Origin: Sphingobium sp. 15-1 | GTDB taxonomy: Bacteria; Pseudomonadota; Alphaproteobacteria; Sphingomonadales; Sphingomonadaceae | Assembly: GCF_013375535.1 (NCBI RefSeq) | Contig: NZ_JABXJG010000002.1 | Location: forward strand, 620,001-684,000 | Direction: 5' to 3' | Length of the DNA stretch: 64,000 nt | Position numbers and translations under genes: made by a program | Notes under the pieces: model-generated | What the model was told of the DNA's origin: nothing | What the model saw: only the letters and a program-made list of their open reading frames with translations | Databases searched by the model: none | In this document: positions 25,089 through 34,251 of the stretch, in pieces | Layout of the letters: every line of letters begins with the position of its first letter | Numbering within the stretch: position 1 is the first letter of the stretch

Positions 25089-26465
25089 ATGAGCGCCGTT
25101 GACGAATTGATCGCCCTTGCCCGGTCGCCCGATCCGTTCCGGAACGCCCCGGACAATCTGGCCGAACTGCAACTGGAAGCGGCGCGCGAACGCTTTGCGG
25201 AGCGGCGCCAGCAGATCCGGGTGCTCGACAAGCGGGCGAAAGAAGCCGGTATCGACAGCATCGACAGCCTGGCCGACCTCGTCCCGCTCCTGTTCGCCCA
25301 CACCAATTATAAAAGCTATCCGGAGGCGTTCGTCGACAATGGCCAGTGGAAGCATATGAACATGTGGCTCGGCACGCTGAGCAGCTATCCGACGGACAAT
25401 ATCGAGGTTGCGGATGTGCGCGACATTGACGAATGGCTGGACCGCGCCAAGGCGGCGGGCCACCATGTCTTCGCGTCGAGCGGGACCTCGGGCAAATCCT
25501 CCTTCCTCAACCAGTCGACGCAGGACCGCGACCTGTCGCTCGCCGCCTGTCTGGCGGCGGCCGACCTGTCGACACCGGCCTATGTGCCCGATCACGGCCG
25601 CTCGGTCTTCACCATGATGCCGCCGCGCGGCACCCACAAGATGATTGAATTCTGCAATGTCCATTTCCCGCGCTGGGCCGCGCCCGGCGAATTTCATCGC
25701 CTGAGCGACTATCCGATGCGCGCCTTTGATGCCATGCGCCCCGCGCAGCTGCGCCGCCTGCTGGCTGCCGGCAAAGTCGGTCCCGGCGAGATCGCCGTCT
25801 ATGAGGCGGAGGTCGAGGCCCGCCAGCAGACGCGGGCAGGCGAGTTCGACGCATGGATGGACCTGCTTGTCAGCCGCCGGGATCGCCCGCTCTATATCGG
25901 CGTCATGTATGGTGTCGCCTGGCAGATCGTGCAGGCCCTGCGCGCGCGCGGGATCAAGGATGGCGATTTCCATCCCGACACGCTGATGAGCTTTGGCGGC
26001 GGCACCAAGGGGGCGGCTGTCCCGGCCGACTATAGGGAACAGATTATGAGCTTTTTCGGCGTCACGCCGGACCGCATCACCAGTTCCTATGCCATGGTCG
26101 AAATGAGCGGCTTCTGCGCCAAGATCCAGCCGACCGAATCCTATGCGGTGCCGCCATGGATCATCCCCCTCATCCTCGACAAGCCGGGCGAAAAGCTGCT
26201 GGGCACGACGAAGGATGTTGGCCGGATCGAAGGCCGAATGGCGTTTTTCGATATATTGGCGGACGGCCGCTGGGGCGGCATCATCTCTGGCGACAAGGTG
26301 CAGGTGGAGTTCGGCTCCGGCCTGGAGGGCGTGAAGACGCCGGTCGTTCACGCGATCGCCCGTTACGCCGATCTGGAAGAAGGTGAGGACAAGCTCAGCT
26401 GCGCCGGATCGATCGATTCCTATGTGCGCGGATCGATTACCGCACCCCAGCCGGTCGCGGCCTGA
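25089..26465 (+). CDS. LuxE-like acyl-protein synthetase (carboxylate reductase module 1)
   Basis: This 458-residue protein starts at 25089 behind GAGAGGAG. It fits the LuxE family of AMP-forming acyl-protein synthetases: an ATP/phosphate-binding ASSGTSGKSSFLNQS near residue 138, SFGGGTKGAAVPADYRE near 300, and TSSYAMVEMSGF near 335. LuxE activates a carboxylic acid as acyl-AMP and passes the acyl group to LuxC. It is followed 16 bases later by the LuxC-like gene and then by an aldo/keto reductase. The cysteine used for the acyl thioester on LuxE itself is not assigned. It is paralogous to the gene at 32164. Confidence 0.84.
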   Translation: MSAVDELIALARSPDPFRNAPDNLAELQLEAARERFAERRQQIRVLDKRAKEAGIDSIDSLADLVPLLFAHTNYKSYPEAFVDNGQWKHMNMWLGTLSSYPTDNIEVADVRDIDEWLDRAKAAGHHVFASSGTSGKSSFLNQSTQDRDLSLAACLAAADLSTPAYVPDHGRSVFTMMPPRGTHKMIEFCNVHFPRWAAPGEFHRLSDYPMRAFDAMRPAQLRRLLAAGKVGPGEIAVYEAEVEARQQTRAGEFDAWMDLLVSRRDRPLYIGVMYGVAWQIVQALRARGIKDGDFHPDTLMSFGGGTKGAAVPADYREQIMSFFGVTPDRITSSYAMVEMSGFCAKIQPTESYAVPPWIIPLILDKPGEKLLGTTKDVGRIEGRMAFFDILADGRWGGIISGDKVQVEFGSGLEGVKTPVVHAIARYADLEEGEDKLSCAGSIDSYVRGSITAPQPVAA

Positions 26466-26481
26466 ACGACAGGAGGCAGAC

Positions 26482-27894
26482 ATGCTGCATGAAATCATCG
26501 CCGATAATGACCGGCTGCTCGTTCCCCATGTGATCAAGGGCGTGGTCCAGCTCGACGCCGCCGTCGAGCACCGGTCGCGGGCCAGCGGCACGACGGTCAT
26601 GACCCCTTCGATCGATCTGGACTCGCTGATCTGGCCGCGAAGCCAGCCCGGTCCCGCCTTCGACACGCCGCTTGCGGAGATCGTGGATTTTCTCGTCGAA
26701 GTCGGCAAGGCGCTCGATTTCGACCGGAACATCTATCTCCAGGAGGCTGCGGCCTATAATCTGCGCTGCAACACTCTTGGCGCGCGCATCCTGGAGAATT
26801 GCTACCGCGATATCGCCTGGTTCTTCACCCGCGAGGCGGTCGAGGCGGAAGCCGAACAGTCGCTGGGATCGCTCGACGTGCTGGATGGGTGGGCGCGGCG
26901 CGACATTCAGGGCACGGCCTTCGACATCCGCGCCTTCCCGCCCCGCATGGTGCATGTTCTGGCCGGCAACGCCCCGATCGTGCCGCCGGTCACGATTGTC
27001 CGAGGAGCGATCAGCAAGGGCGTCCATCTGCTGAAAATGCCGTCCAACGACATGTTCACGGCGACCGCCCTGCTGCGGACGATGGCGGATGTCGGCCCCA
27101 ACCATCCGGTGACGCGCTCCTTCTCCGCCGCTTACTGGCGCGGCGGCGATGCCAGCATCGAAAACCACATCCTGCGCTCGCAATATTTCGACAAGCTCGC
27201 CGTCTGGGGTGGCGAGGCGGCGGTACGCCATGCCATGCAATATGCCGCGCCGGGCTTCGAGATCATGTCCTTCGATCCCAAGGTCTCGATTTCGCTGATC
27301 GGCCGCGAAGCCTTTGACGACGTCCCCCTCGCGACCATTGCCGAACGGAGCGCGGCCGACATCATCGCCTTCAATCAGGATGCGTGCAGCTGCGCCCGCT
27401 TCCAGTTCATCGAAGGATCGGACGAACAGGTCGATCGCTATTGCGAAGCGCTGGTGGAGGCGATGGGCAAGGATATCCGCTATGGCGCCGGCCCCGACGG
27501 CCCGCTGCCGCCCGCCATGCTGATCGACGAACTGGACATGCTGGGCAATCTGGAACCGGTCTACCGCCTGTTCGGACGTCCCGACGGCCGGGGCATAGTC
27601 ATCCGCTCCAGCGAACCTGTGTCGTTCAATCCCGGCGGCAAGCTCGTCAATGTCGTCGCGGTCGACCGGCTTGCCGATGCGATCCAGCATGTCACCGTCG
27701 CGACCCAGTCGGTCGGCGTCTATCCCCCCTCCCGCATTGCCGAGGTGCGCGATGGGCTTTCCTCGGCGGGCACCCAGCGCATCGTCGGTCTCGGCAATAT
27801 CAACACCGGAAAATTCGGCGGCCTGCCGCACGATGGGGGATGGCCGGTGCACAAGATGATGCACTGGGTCGTCACCGAAGCAGCGAAAGATTGA
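26482..27894 (+). CDS. LuxC-like acyl-CoA/acyl-protein reductase (module 1)
   Basis: This 470-residue protein starts at ATG 26482 behind AGGAGG. It fits the LuxC family (aldehyde-dehydrogenase fold), which reduces an acyl-thioester to aldehyde with NADPH: GNAPIVPPVTIVRGAISKG near residue 155, KMPSNDMFTA near 180, and AFNQDACSCARF near 300 with the likely catalytic cysteine (which of the two is not certain). An aldo/keto reductase gene follows after 8 bases and could reduce the aldehyde to alcohol. No LuxD thioesterase is present, so the acid must come from elsewhere. Confidence 0.86.
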   Translation: MLHEIIADNDRLLVPHVIKGVVQLDAAVEHRSRASGTTVMTPSIDLDSLIWPRSQPGPAFDTPLAEIVDFLVEVGKALDFDRNIYLQEAAAYNLRCNTLGARILENCYRDIAWFFTREAVEAEAEQSLGSLDVLDGWARRDIQGTAFDIRAFPPRMVHVLAGNAPIVPPVTIVRGAISKGVHLLKMPSNDMFTATALLRTMADVGPNHPVTRSFSAAYWRGGDASIENHILRSQYFDKLAVWGGEAAVRHAMQYAAPGFEIMSFDPKVSISLIGREAFDDVPLATIAERSAADIIAFNQDACSCARFQFIEGSDEQVDRYCEALVEAMGKDIRYGAGPDGPLPPAMLIDELDMLGNLEPVYRLFGRPDGRGIVIRSSEPVSFNPGGKLVNVVAVDRLADAIQHVTVATQSVGVYPPSRIAEVRDGLSSAGTQRIVGLGNINTGKFGGLPHDGGWPVHKMMHWVVTEAAKD

Positions 27895-27902
27895 AAACGA
27901 CC

Positions 27903-28970
27903 ATGACACAGACAAACATTCAGACGCTGTCGCTCGACAGCTATCGCCTGCTCGGCCGCTCGGGCCTGCGGGTTTCCCCGCTGGCGCTCGGGACCATGAC
28001 CTTTGGCGAGGAATGGGGCGCGGACGAGCAGGAATCCCGCCGGATTTTCGACAGCTATGTCGACCAGGGCGGCAATTTCATCGACACGGCGGGCTATTAT
28101 GCCGACGGCGTGTCGGAAACGCTGACCGGCAAGTTCGCGGAAGCCAAGCGCGAACGGCTGGTCCTGTCGACCAAATATTCGCTGACCCGATCGGTCGGCG
28201 ATCCCAATGCTGCCGGCAACAGCCGCCGGAACATGATGCAGACGGTCGAAACCAGCCTCAAGCGCCTGCGCACGGACCGGATCGATCTGCTCTTCCTGCA
28301 CGCCTGGGACGATACGACGCCTGCGGATGAGATCATGCGCGCGTTCGACGACCTCGTGACGCAGGGCAAGATCCTGTATCTGGGCCTGTCGGATACACCT
28401 GCCTGGCAGATGGCCCGGCTGCAAACCGTGGCGGAATTGCGGGGATGGTCCCAGTTGGCGGCCTTGCAGGTCGAATATAATCTGGTCGAGCGCACGGCCG
28501 AACGCGAACTCATCCCCGCCGCCAAGGCGCTGGGTATCGGCGTCATGCCCTGGTCGCCGCTGGCGAGCGGCATGCTGTCGGGCAAATATGCGACCGGCGG
28601 CAGCGCCCATGCCGGCGAATCTGGCGGTCGCGGTGCCCTGCTCGAAGCGGCAGGCCGTGTCGACGCGCGCGTGGTCGCCATCGCCGATGCGGTGAAGGGC
28701 ATCGCCGACGAGATGGGCGTCACCTCGGCGCAGGTGGCGATCGCCTGGACCCTTACCAATCCGGCGGTCGTCTCGCCGCTAGTGGGCGCGCGGACGATGC
28801 GGCAATATGCGGATAATGTCGCCGCGCTTGGCGTCACGCTGGAGGCAAGCCAACTGGAACGTCTGGATGCGTTGAGCCGCACGCCGCTCGGCTTTCCGCA
28901 TGATTTCCTCGCCTCGCCCTTTATCCGCCATGGACTGACGGGCGGCACGACCATCCAGCCGCGCGCCTGA
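27903..28970 (+). CDS. Aldo/keto reductase
   Basis: This 355-residue protein starts at ATG 27903, 8 bases after the LuxC-like stop. It is an aldo/keto reductase barrel: RLLGRSGLRVSPLALGTMTFG at the N terminus, FIDTAGYYADG with catalytic aspartate and tyrosine, LSTKYS with lysine and DLLFLHAWDD with histidine. The C-terminal half has GVMPWSPLASGMLSGK and the NADP(H) region near LVGARTMRQ. Alone it could reduce the aldehyde from the LuxE/LuxC pair, or act on a keto intermediate. Its stop abuts the amidohydrolase stop (TGATCA shared). Confidence 0.88.
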   Translation: MTQTNIQTLSLDSYRLLGRSGLRVSPLALGTMTFGEEWGADEQESRRIFDSYVDQGGNFIDTAGYYADGVSETLTGKFAEAKRERLVLSTKYSLTRSVGDPNAAGNSRRNMMQTVETSLKRLRTDRIDLLFLHAWDDTTPADEIMRAFDDLVTQGKILYLGLSDTPAWQMARLQTVAELRGWSQLAALQVEYNLVERTAERELIPAAKALGIGVMPWSPLASGMLSGKYATGGSAHAGESGGRGALLEAAGRVDARVVAIADAVKGIADEMGVTSAQVAIAWTLTNPAVVSPLVGARTMRQYADNVAALGVTLEASQLERLDALSRTPLGFPHDFLASPFIRHGLTGGTTIQPRA

Positions 28971-30683
28971 TCAGGCGGCGCGGATCAGCCTTCCGGGACG
29001 CGCGCCAGTGTCGGCGCCGTCCCGCCGGGTGATCACGCCGCTGACCATCGTGGCGCGATAACCGGTCGCCTGCTGCGCCAGACGGCGCCCACCGCCGGGC
29101 AGGTCATGGACGACATGAGGGGCATGCAGCCTGAGCGCGCCATGATCGATCAGGTTGATGTCGGCCTTCATCCCCGGTTTCAGCCGCCCCCTGTCCCGCA
29201 GCCCCAGGAAATCGGCGTTGTCCGCGCTCAGCGCCTTGACTGCCGCAGGGATCGTCAGTTGCTCGCCGACCCGATCGCGGGTCCAGTAGGACAGCATCGT
29301 CGTCGGATAGCTGGCATCGCAGATGATGCCATAATGCGCGCCGCCGTCGCCCAGTCCCACGATGCTGTAGGGATCGCGCATCATTGCAAGCGCAGGGTCC
29401 AGCGACTTTTCCGCATAGTTGGAAAAGGGCATCAGGATCAGCGCATGGCCCTCCTGCTCCAGCATCAGATCATAGACCAGTTCGACAGGACCGACGCCGC
29501 GCTTTGCGGCCAGCGCGGCGATGCTCCGGTCCGGTGAAGGTTCATAGTCCGGCTCGGCTCCGAGCGGATAGATATTGTCCCATGTGCGTAGCAAGCGATG
29601 CAGCGGCGTCGGCGTCTCATCCGGCTCCTCCGCGATCAGTCGCGCGCGGAAGGCGGGATCGCGCATGATGGCGACCTTTTCAGCCAGCGGTCGGTCCGCA
29701 ATCGCACGATAGCTTGCACAATGGCTGAACGCGTTGGCCGACGTCGACAGGCCGCACATCGCGCCCATCGGCCGGGGAAAAACCTGCGCCAGCACCGGCG
29801 CCGCGCTGGTGCGATTATGCTCGGCCAGCGCATCCATGGTGCGCCGCCAGCCCTGCGGATCGGTCGACCATTGGGCGAGCGAATAGGTCAGCGGACGCCC
29901 CGAGGCGCTGGTCATGCGCTTCATCAGGTCGAGATCGCTGGCCCAGTCGGCGGTATCGAGATTCGGGATCATCTGAAGCACGCCGCGCCCCGCATCACCC
30001 ACCGATCGGGCGATCGCCACCAGTTCATCGCTTTCCGCCTGAAAGGACGGGATGAAAGCGCCATCGCCGCGCCGATGCACCAGCGAACGCGATGTCGCGA
30101 AACCAAGCGCGCCGGCCGCCATCCCCTCCGCCACGAGCTGCGCCATTCGCGCGACATCCGCCGCGGTCGCCGGCTCGCGGTCCAACCCGCGCTGGCCCAT
30201 CGCATAGACCCGCAGGGGCGAATGCGGAATATAGGCTCCCACATCCGCGTCCCAGGCACGCGCTTCGAGCGATCGCAGATAATCCGGGAAGCTCTCCCAG
30301 TTCCAGGGCAGACCCTTCGCCATCACCGCTTCGGGAATGTCCTCCACGCCCTCCATGACATTGACCAGCGCCTCGCGGTCCTCCGGCCGGCACGGCGCGA
30401 AACCGACGCCGCAATTGCCGATGACGACGGTGGTGACGCCATGTTCGGCGGAAGGCACCAGACTGTCCGACCAGGTGACCTGCCCGTCATAATGGGTATG
30501 AACATCGACGAAGCCGGGCGTGACGAGGAGGCCACGGGCATCGATCTCCTCGCGGCCTTGACCGACATCAGCACCGATCGCCGCGATACGGCCGTCGGCA
30601 ATGGCGATGTCCGCCTCGAACGGATCACCGCCTTGCCCGTCGACCACCGTTCCGCCCCGGATCACCAGATCAGCGTCCACCAT
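28971..30683 (-). CDS. Amidohydrolase, D-aminoacylase-like
   Basis: This 570-residue protein starts at ATG 30683 (MVDADLVIRGGTVVDGQGG), the typical first strand of the amidohydrolase superfamily. The metal motif HTHYDGQVTW is near residue 65. GVTTVVIGNCGVGFAP follows near 90, and the late DGGAHYGIICDASYPT near 460 holds a metal aspartate. Length and motifs resemble N-acyl-D-amino-acid deacylases and dihydroorotase-like enzymes. It would hydrolyse an amide or lactone-like bond. It is the third gene of the leftward LuxE-LuxC-amidohydrolase operon, 14 bases after the LuxC-like stop, so an acyl-amide substrate feeding the acid to this module is attractive but speculative. Confidence 0.84.
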   Translation of the reverse strand: MVDADLVIRGGTVVDGQGGDPFEADIAIADGRIAAIGADVGQGREEIDARGLLVTPGFVDVHTHYDGQVTWSDSLVPSAEHGVTTVVIGNCGVGFAPCRPEDREALVNVMEGVEDIPEAVMAKGLPWNWESFPDYLRSLEARAWDADVGAYIPHSPLRVYAMGQRGLDREPATAADVARMAQLVAEGMAAGALGFATSRSLVHRRGDGAFIPSFQAESDELVAIARSVGDAGRGVLQMIPNLDTADWASDLDLMKRMTSASGRPLTYSLAQWSTDPQGWRRTMDALAEHNRTSAAPVLAQVFPRPMGAMCGLSTSANAFSHCASYRAIADRPLAEKVAIMRDPAFRARLIAEEPDETPTPLHRLLRTWDNIYPLGAEPDYEPSPDRSIAALAAKRGVGPVELVYDLMLEQEGHALILMPFSNYAEKSLDPALAMMRDPYSIVGLGDGGAHYGIICDASYPTTMLSYWTRDRVGEQLTIPAAVKALSADNADFLGLRDRGRLKPGMKADINLIDHGALRLHAPHVVHDLPGGGRRLAQQATGYRATMVSGVITRRDGADTGARPGRLIRAA

Positions 30684-30697
30684 GTCCTTGGCTCCCC

Positions 30698-32155
30698 TCA
30701 GCCTGCCAGCGCGGCCAGCATCTCGCCGGATGCCTGTTCTTCGGTCACCCATTTCAGCATGCGGCGTACTGGCTCGATCGCATCCTGCCTTTCCATATTA
30801 TGCTGCATCGTCGCGGCCCCGCCCAGCGACACGATCCGCTGCGCGCCCTGAAAGGCGAGACGGTCGCGCAGCTCATCCTTGAGGCTTTCGGGAAAGATGC
30901 CGATCGTCTGGGTATAGGCGTTGACCGCGCTGACGGCCGTTTCCCTGCTGTCGATGGGCACGATATTGCCCACCCGGCAGGCGAGCGTGCGGGAAAAGTC
31001 GACCGGATAATCCTCCTGGCTGACGATCACCGCGCCCTCGTTGGTCCGACCGCCGAAGATGCGATAATCCTCGTCATTGAGGCGGATGCCGTCGATCTCG
31101 GCCTTGAGCGCGCCGTCGAACGCCTTGTGCGGCGTGCTCAGGTGATCGGGCAGACGCTGGAGTGCATCGAAGGTCATCTGCCCCAGCCGATTGGCGCGCT
31201 CCAGCCCGGCTTCGTCCGTGCCGCATTCGACATAGATGACGCGCGCGGACACGCAGCCTTCCTGATTCTGGGCGCCGATGTCGAGCGCCAGACGGCGTGC
31301 CACCTGACCCAGCGTCGCTTCATCGGCGAAGGCTTCGCGACCGATGATCGTTCCCGACAGCTTGGGGTCCTGGGTGATGAGGTCGATGCCCGGTTGCAGA
31401 TAGCGGGTGATGTGCTTGACCGAATCGAACCCGCCCCAGGCGACGATCTTTTCGACCCCGCGCGGATCGTAAATCGCGGATTCCACCTGATCGTCGCCGC
31501 CCTTCCAATAGGCGACGGAGACATGTTTCGACAGCGGATGGTCGGGGTCCATCTCGACCATGGTTCGCACCAGCGCGGCGGCCGTCAGCGGATCGTTGGA
31601 CGGCAGCTTGATGATCGCGTCGGACCGGGTCAGCGCATTGCGGATCACCGTCAGGATCGACACGATCGGCGCATTGCCGGCAATGACATGCACGGTCCGC
31701 GCGCCGAAAGCGCGCGTGCGGGCGGTCAGGCCCGGAAATCTGCCAGCCCCCTGATCCACCCAGCCTTCCAGATAGTCGACGCCGCAGGAGCGCTCCATCA
31801 TCCGCCGCATTTCGGTGCGATCGAAGGCGGCGCCGATATGCTGGAAATGGACGCGCAATATGCTCTCCGACAGGCCGGAGGTCAGACAGGACAGACGAAA
31901 CGCTTCCTGCAAATGCCGGTTCTGCCCGAAATCCAGCCGCTCCCCCAGGGCGACGAGGAAATCCAGTATCTCGTCGAAGCTCAGCGAATAAAGGTCGGCC
32001 ATGGCCGAGGGCGTCCGCAGGGGCAGGCGCGCGACATGCTTGGCGATGTCGGGCGCCGAGAAGCTGACGCCGCCCCGGCGGCCGCCATAGTCGACTTCAG
32101 CATCATCGATGATCTGGCCTCGGATGATGAGGGGAACGCGGAATTGATCAGTCAT
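30698..32155 (-). CDS. LuxC-like acyl-thioester reductase (module 2)
   Basis: This protein has 485 residues if started at ATG 32155; an in-frame GTG at 32167 overlaps the LuxE-like stop and is possible. The motifs parallel module 1: GNAPIVSILTVIRNALTRSD near residue 165, KLPSNDPLTAAALVRTM near 185, and GAQNQEGCVSARV near 310 with the likely catalytic cysteine. Sequence identity to module 1 is moderate by eye, suggesting different substrates. It follows the LuxE-like gene by 8 bases and precedes the amidohydrolase. Confidence 0.85.
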   Translation of the reverse strand: MTDQFRVPLIIRGQIIDDAEVDYGGRRGGVSFSAPDIAKHVARLPLRTPSAMADLYSLSFDEILDFLVALGERLDFGQNRHLQEAFRLSCLTSGLSESILRVHFQHIGAAFDRTEMRRMMERSCGVDYLEGWVDQGAGRFPGLTARTRAFGARTVHVIAGNAPIVSILTVIRNALTRSDAIIKLPSNDPLTAAALVRTMVEMDPDHPLSKHVSVAYWKGGDDQVESAIYDPRGVEKIVAWGGFDSVKHITRYLQPGIDLITQDPKLSGTIIGREAFADEATLGQVARRLALDIGAQNQEGCVSARVIYVECGTDEAGLERANRLGQMTFDALQRLPDHLSTPHKAFDGALKAEIDGIRLNDEDYRIFGGRTNEGAVIVSQEDYPVDFSRTLACRVGNIVPIDSRETAVSAVNAYTQTIGIFPESLKDELRDRLAFQGAQRIVSLGGAATMQHNMERQDAIEPVRRMLKWVTEEQASGEMLAALAG

Positions 32156-32163
32156 GGCTCTAC

Positions 32164-33579
32164 TCACATCGACAGTTCGGCAAGAAATTCGAGGGCGCGA
32201 TCATGCGCTTCGGGGGCGCCGGCGCAGACGATGCGGTCATCGCCGCCTTCCTTCTCGCTGTAGCGGCGTACCGGCGGAATGACGTGCGGCCCGGTGCGGC
32301 CACAGGCGCAGGGCTTTTCCCAGCCCGCCAGCGTGATCTCATCCCCCGTCACCAGCCCGGCCCAATAGGTGTTGGGCATCAGGTCGAACGAGGCGAAGCG
32401 GCCGGTCAGGCCGTCCTTGCGCGGCAAGGGCTTGCCGGTCGCCGGATCGAGCAGGAACGGAATCTGGATCGGCGGGATGTGATAATGGCCATGCTCGCAC
32501 ATCATCGACAGACCCATCTGTTCGGACGTGGCGTACATTTCATAGATGGTATCGAAACCCAGAAACTCGAGTACGCGCTCGCGCCAGTCGTCGGGCAGTT
32601 CCTTGCCCTTCTTGCCGCCGCCGGTCAGCAGCACGCTGCCCTTGCCGAAGACGTTCTTGAGGCCACGCTTCAGCCCCTCCTCCGCCCAATCGTAGAGGAT
32701 CGCCCACATCGCCGTCACATAGACGTCGCGCCCGCCGAAGCGCCGCTGCGCCTCGCTGAAGAAATGCTTGAGGTCGTCGGGCCGGCGGCGCTCCAGTTCC
32801 AGCAGGGCCTCCCGCCGTTCCAGCAGGACCGGCGGAATGTCGATCATGCCGGCCTCACCCCGTGCCTCCGCCGCACGCAGGCGGCCGCCCAGCGAGGCGA
32901 TGTCCGCGCTGAAGCGGGCGTCGGGGTAGAGGAACAGGGTGTTTTCCTCGCCCTTGGCATAAAGATCGACCTGGATGCCGTTACCGCGCTGCATCGCGGC
33001 GGCGCCATAGCGATAGCCCGGAATGATGATCGGCATCCCGTCCTTCAATATGTCCGGGCCGCGACCCGGCCACCAGTCGCGGATAATGACCGCCGAATGG
33101 ACGATGGTTTCGCGCCACTGTTTCTTGGTGCGGGGGACAAAGCTCAGCTTGCCGGTCGTGCCCGACGTATGCTGGATAGTAAGATCGGTTTCCGCGTCGA
33201 GCAGGTCGATCCAGTCGTCGATCGTCTCGATCCCGCTGGCATCGACATGGGAAATGTCGCTGGTCGTCAGGCCCGCGAGCCATTTGGTCAGCTTGTCGAA
33301 GCGGCTGCGCTCCAGATAGCTGATCGGATAGGATTTGTAGACGGTGTGCGGAAACAGCAGCGGCGCCAGATCGTTGATCGTCTCGATCGTCTCGATGCCC
33401 TGCTCGCGCGCCAGCTTGTCCAGCACCGACAGGCCAGGACGAAGTTCGGCAAAGCGTTTGCGCGCGCCTTCCAGATGCAGCCTGTCGATCTCGTCGCGGC
33501 TGAGCGTGAAGGCCTGCGCATAGGGCGCGTCGTGGAAACTGGTGGGATCGGCGATCAGTCGATCGAGATAGCTGGTCAT
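32164..33579 (-). CDS. LuxE-like acyl-protein synthetase (module 2)
   Basis: This 471-residue protein starts at ATG 33579 (MTSYLDRLIADPT). The adenylation motif QHTSGTTGKLSFVPR is near residue 135. LLTGGGKKGKELPDDWRERVLEFLG lies near 310, with YATSEQMGLSM near 345 as in ANL-type synthetases. The C-terminal tail contains a cysteine pair, CACGRTGPHV, also seen at the ends of phenylacetate-CoA-ligase-like enzymes. It would activate a carboxylic acid and hand it to the adjacent LuxC-like protein. The gene is divergent from the SnoaL-like gene at 33836. Confidence 0.84.
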   Translation of the reverse strand: MTSYLDRLIADPTSFHDAPYAQAFTLSRDEIDRLHLEGARKRFAELRPGLSVLDKLAREQGIETIETINDLAPLLFPHTVYKSYPISYLERSRFDKLTKWLAGLTTSDISHVDASGIETIDDWIDLLDAETDLTIQHTSGTTGKLSFVPRTKKQWRETIVHSAVIIRDWWPGRGPDILKDGMPIIIPGYRYGAAAMQRGNGIQVDLYAKGEENTLFLYPDARFSADIASLGGRLRAAEARGEAGMIDIPPVLLERREALLELERRRPDDLKHFFSEAQRRFGGRDVYVTAMWAILYDWAEEGLKRGLKNVFGKGSVLLTGGGKKGKELPDDWRERVLEFLGFDTIYEMYATSEQMGLSMMCEHGHYHIPPIQIPFLLDPATGKPLPRKDGLTGRFASFDLMPNTYWAGLVTGDEITLAGWEKPCACGRTGPHVIPPVRRYSEKEGGDDRIVCAGAPEAHDRALEFLAELSM

Positions 33580-33835
33580 GGAGAGAATCCGCCTTTCTGT
33601 CGGAGACGGATTGTGGCGGCGACAGCGCGATCCCCGCAATGCCGATGCCTACAGCCGGAACGCCCAAACATCGTCAGGCGGACATGAAGCGCATGGGTTC
33701 GGGCCGGCACGGCCGCCGCGGCATTGCACTGCCATCGCGGCCGCAGCATGGTGCAGGGGACGTGGACGCTCGGCTCCGGCGAAAGGCGGGGCCTGCGGCC
33801 AATGCCATCTCTATGCAGACAAGGAGGATGAACCG

Positions 33836-34237
33836 ATGGGACTGAGCGTAAAGGACCGGCTGAACATTTACGATCTGTTCGCGCGCTATTGCCAATATGT
33901 GGATAGCGGCAGGGCGGCCGAATGGGTGAACCTCTTCGCGGAGGATGGCTGCTTCGAGATTGTCGGCCAGATGACCCTCCGGGGTGCGGGACAACTGGGC
34001 GGAATGCCGGCGATGCTCGCGGAAAGGAGCGGCGGCAAATGGCGTCACCAGATCACCGACATCATGATCGACGCAGGCCCATCCGATGACGCCGCCCATG
34101 TCGGCGCCTCCGGCCTCGTGACGGACTGGAACGATGGCGGCCGGGTCATCATGTTCGCCAATTATCAGGGCGCACTGGGCAGAGGCGACGGACGCTGGAG
34201 GATCGCCAGATTGACCGCAACCATGTTGACGGGCTGA
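33836..34237 (+). CDS. SnoaL-like protein
   Basis: This 133-residue protein starts at 33836 behind AAGGAGG, one of the clearest ribosome sites in the window. It begins MGLSVKDRLNIYDLFARYCQYVDSGRAAEW, typical of SnoaL-like NTF2-fold proteins of the aromatic ring-hydroxylating beta-subunit-like branch. GCFEIVGQMTLRG follows near residue 40, and HQITDIMIDAG (residue 72) carries a histidine. It stands alone, divergent from the LuxE-like gene and convergent on an AraC regulator. Its role is unknown. Confidence 0.76.
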   Translation: MGLSVKDRLNIYDLFARYCQYVDSGRAAEWVNLFAEDGCFEIVGQMTLRGAGQLGGMPAMLAERSGGKWRHQITDIMIDAGPSDDAAHVGASGLVTDWNDGGRVIMFANYQGALGRGDGRWRIARLTATMLTG

Positions 34238-34251
34238 ACGGCGAAAGCAGC

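Noticed and set aside
21057..33579. A bacterial light (lux) operon
   Set aside because: LuxE and LuxC homologues and one luciferase-like gene exist, but there is no LuxB, LuxD, LuxG or quorum regulator. The LLM protein is of the single-subunit F420/FMN type.
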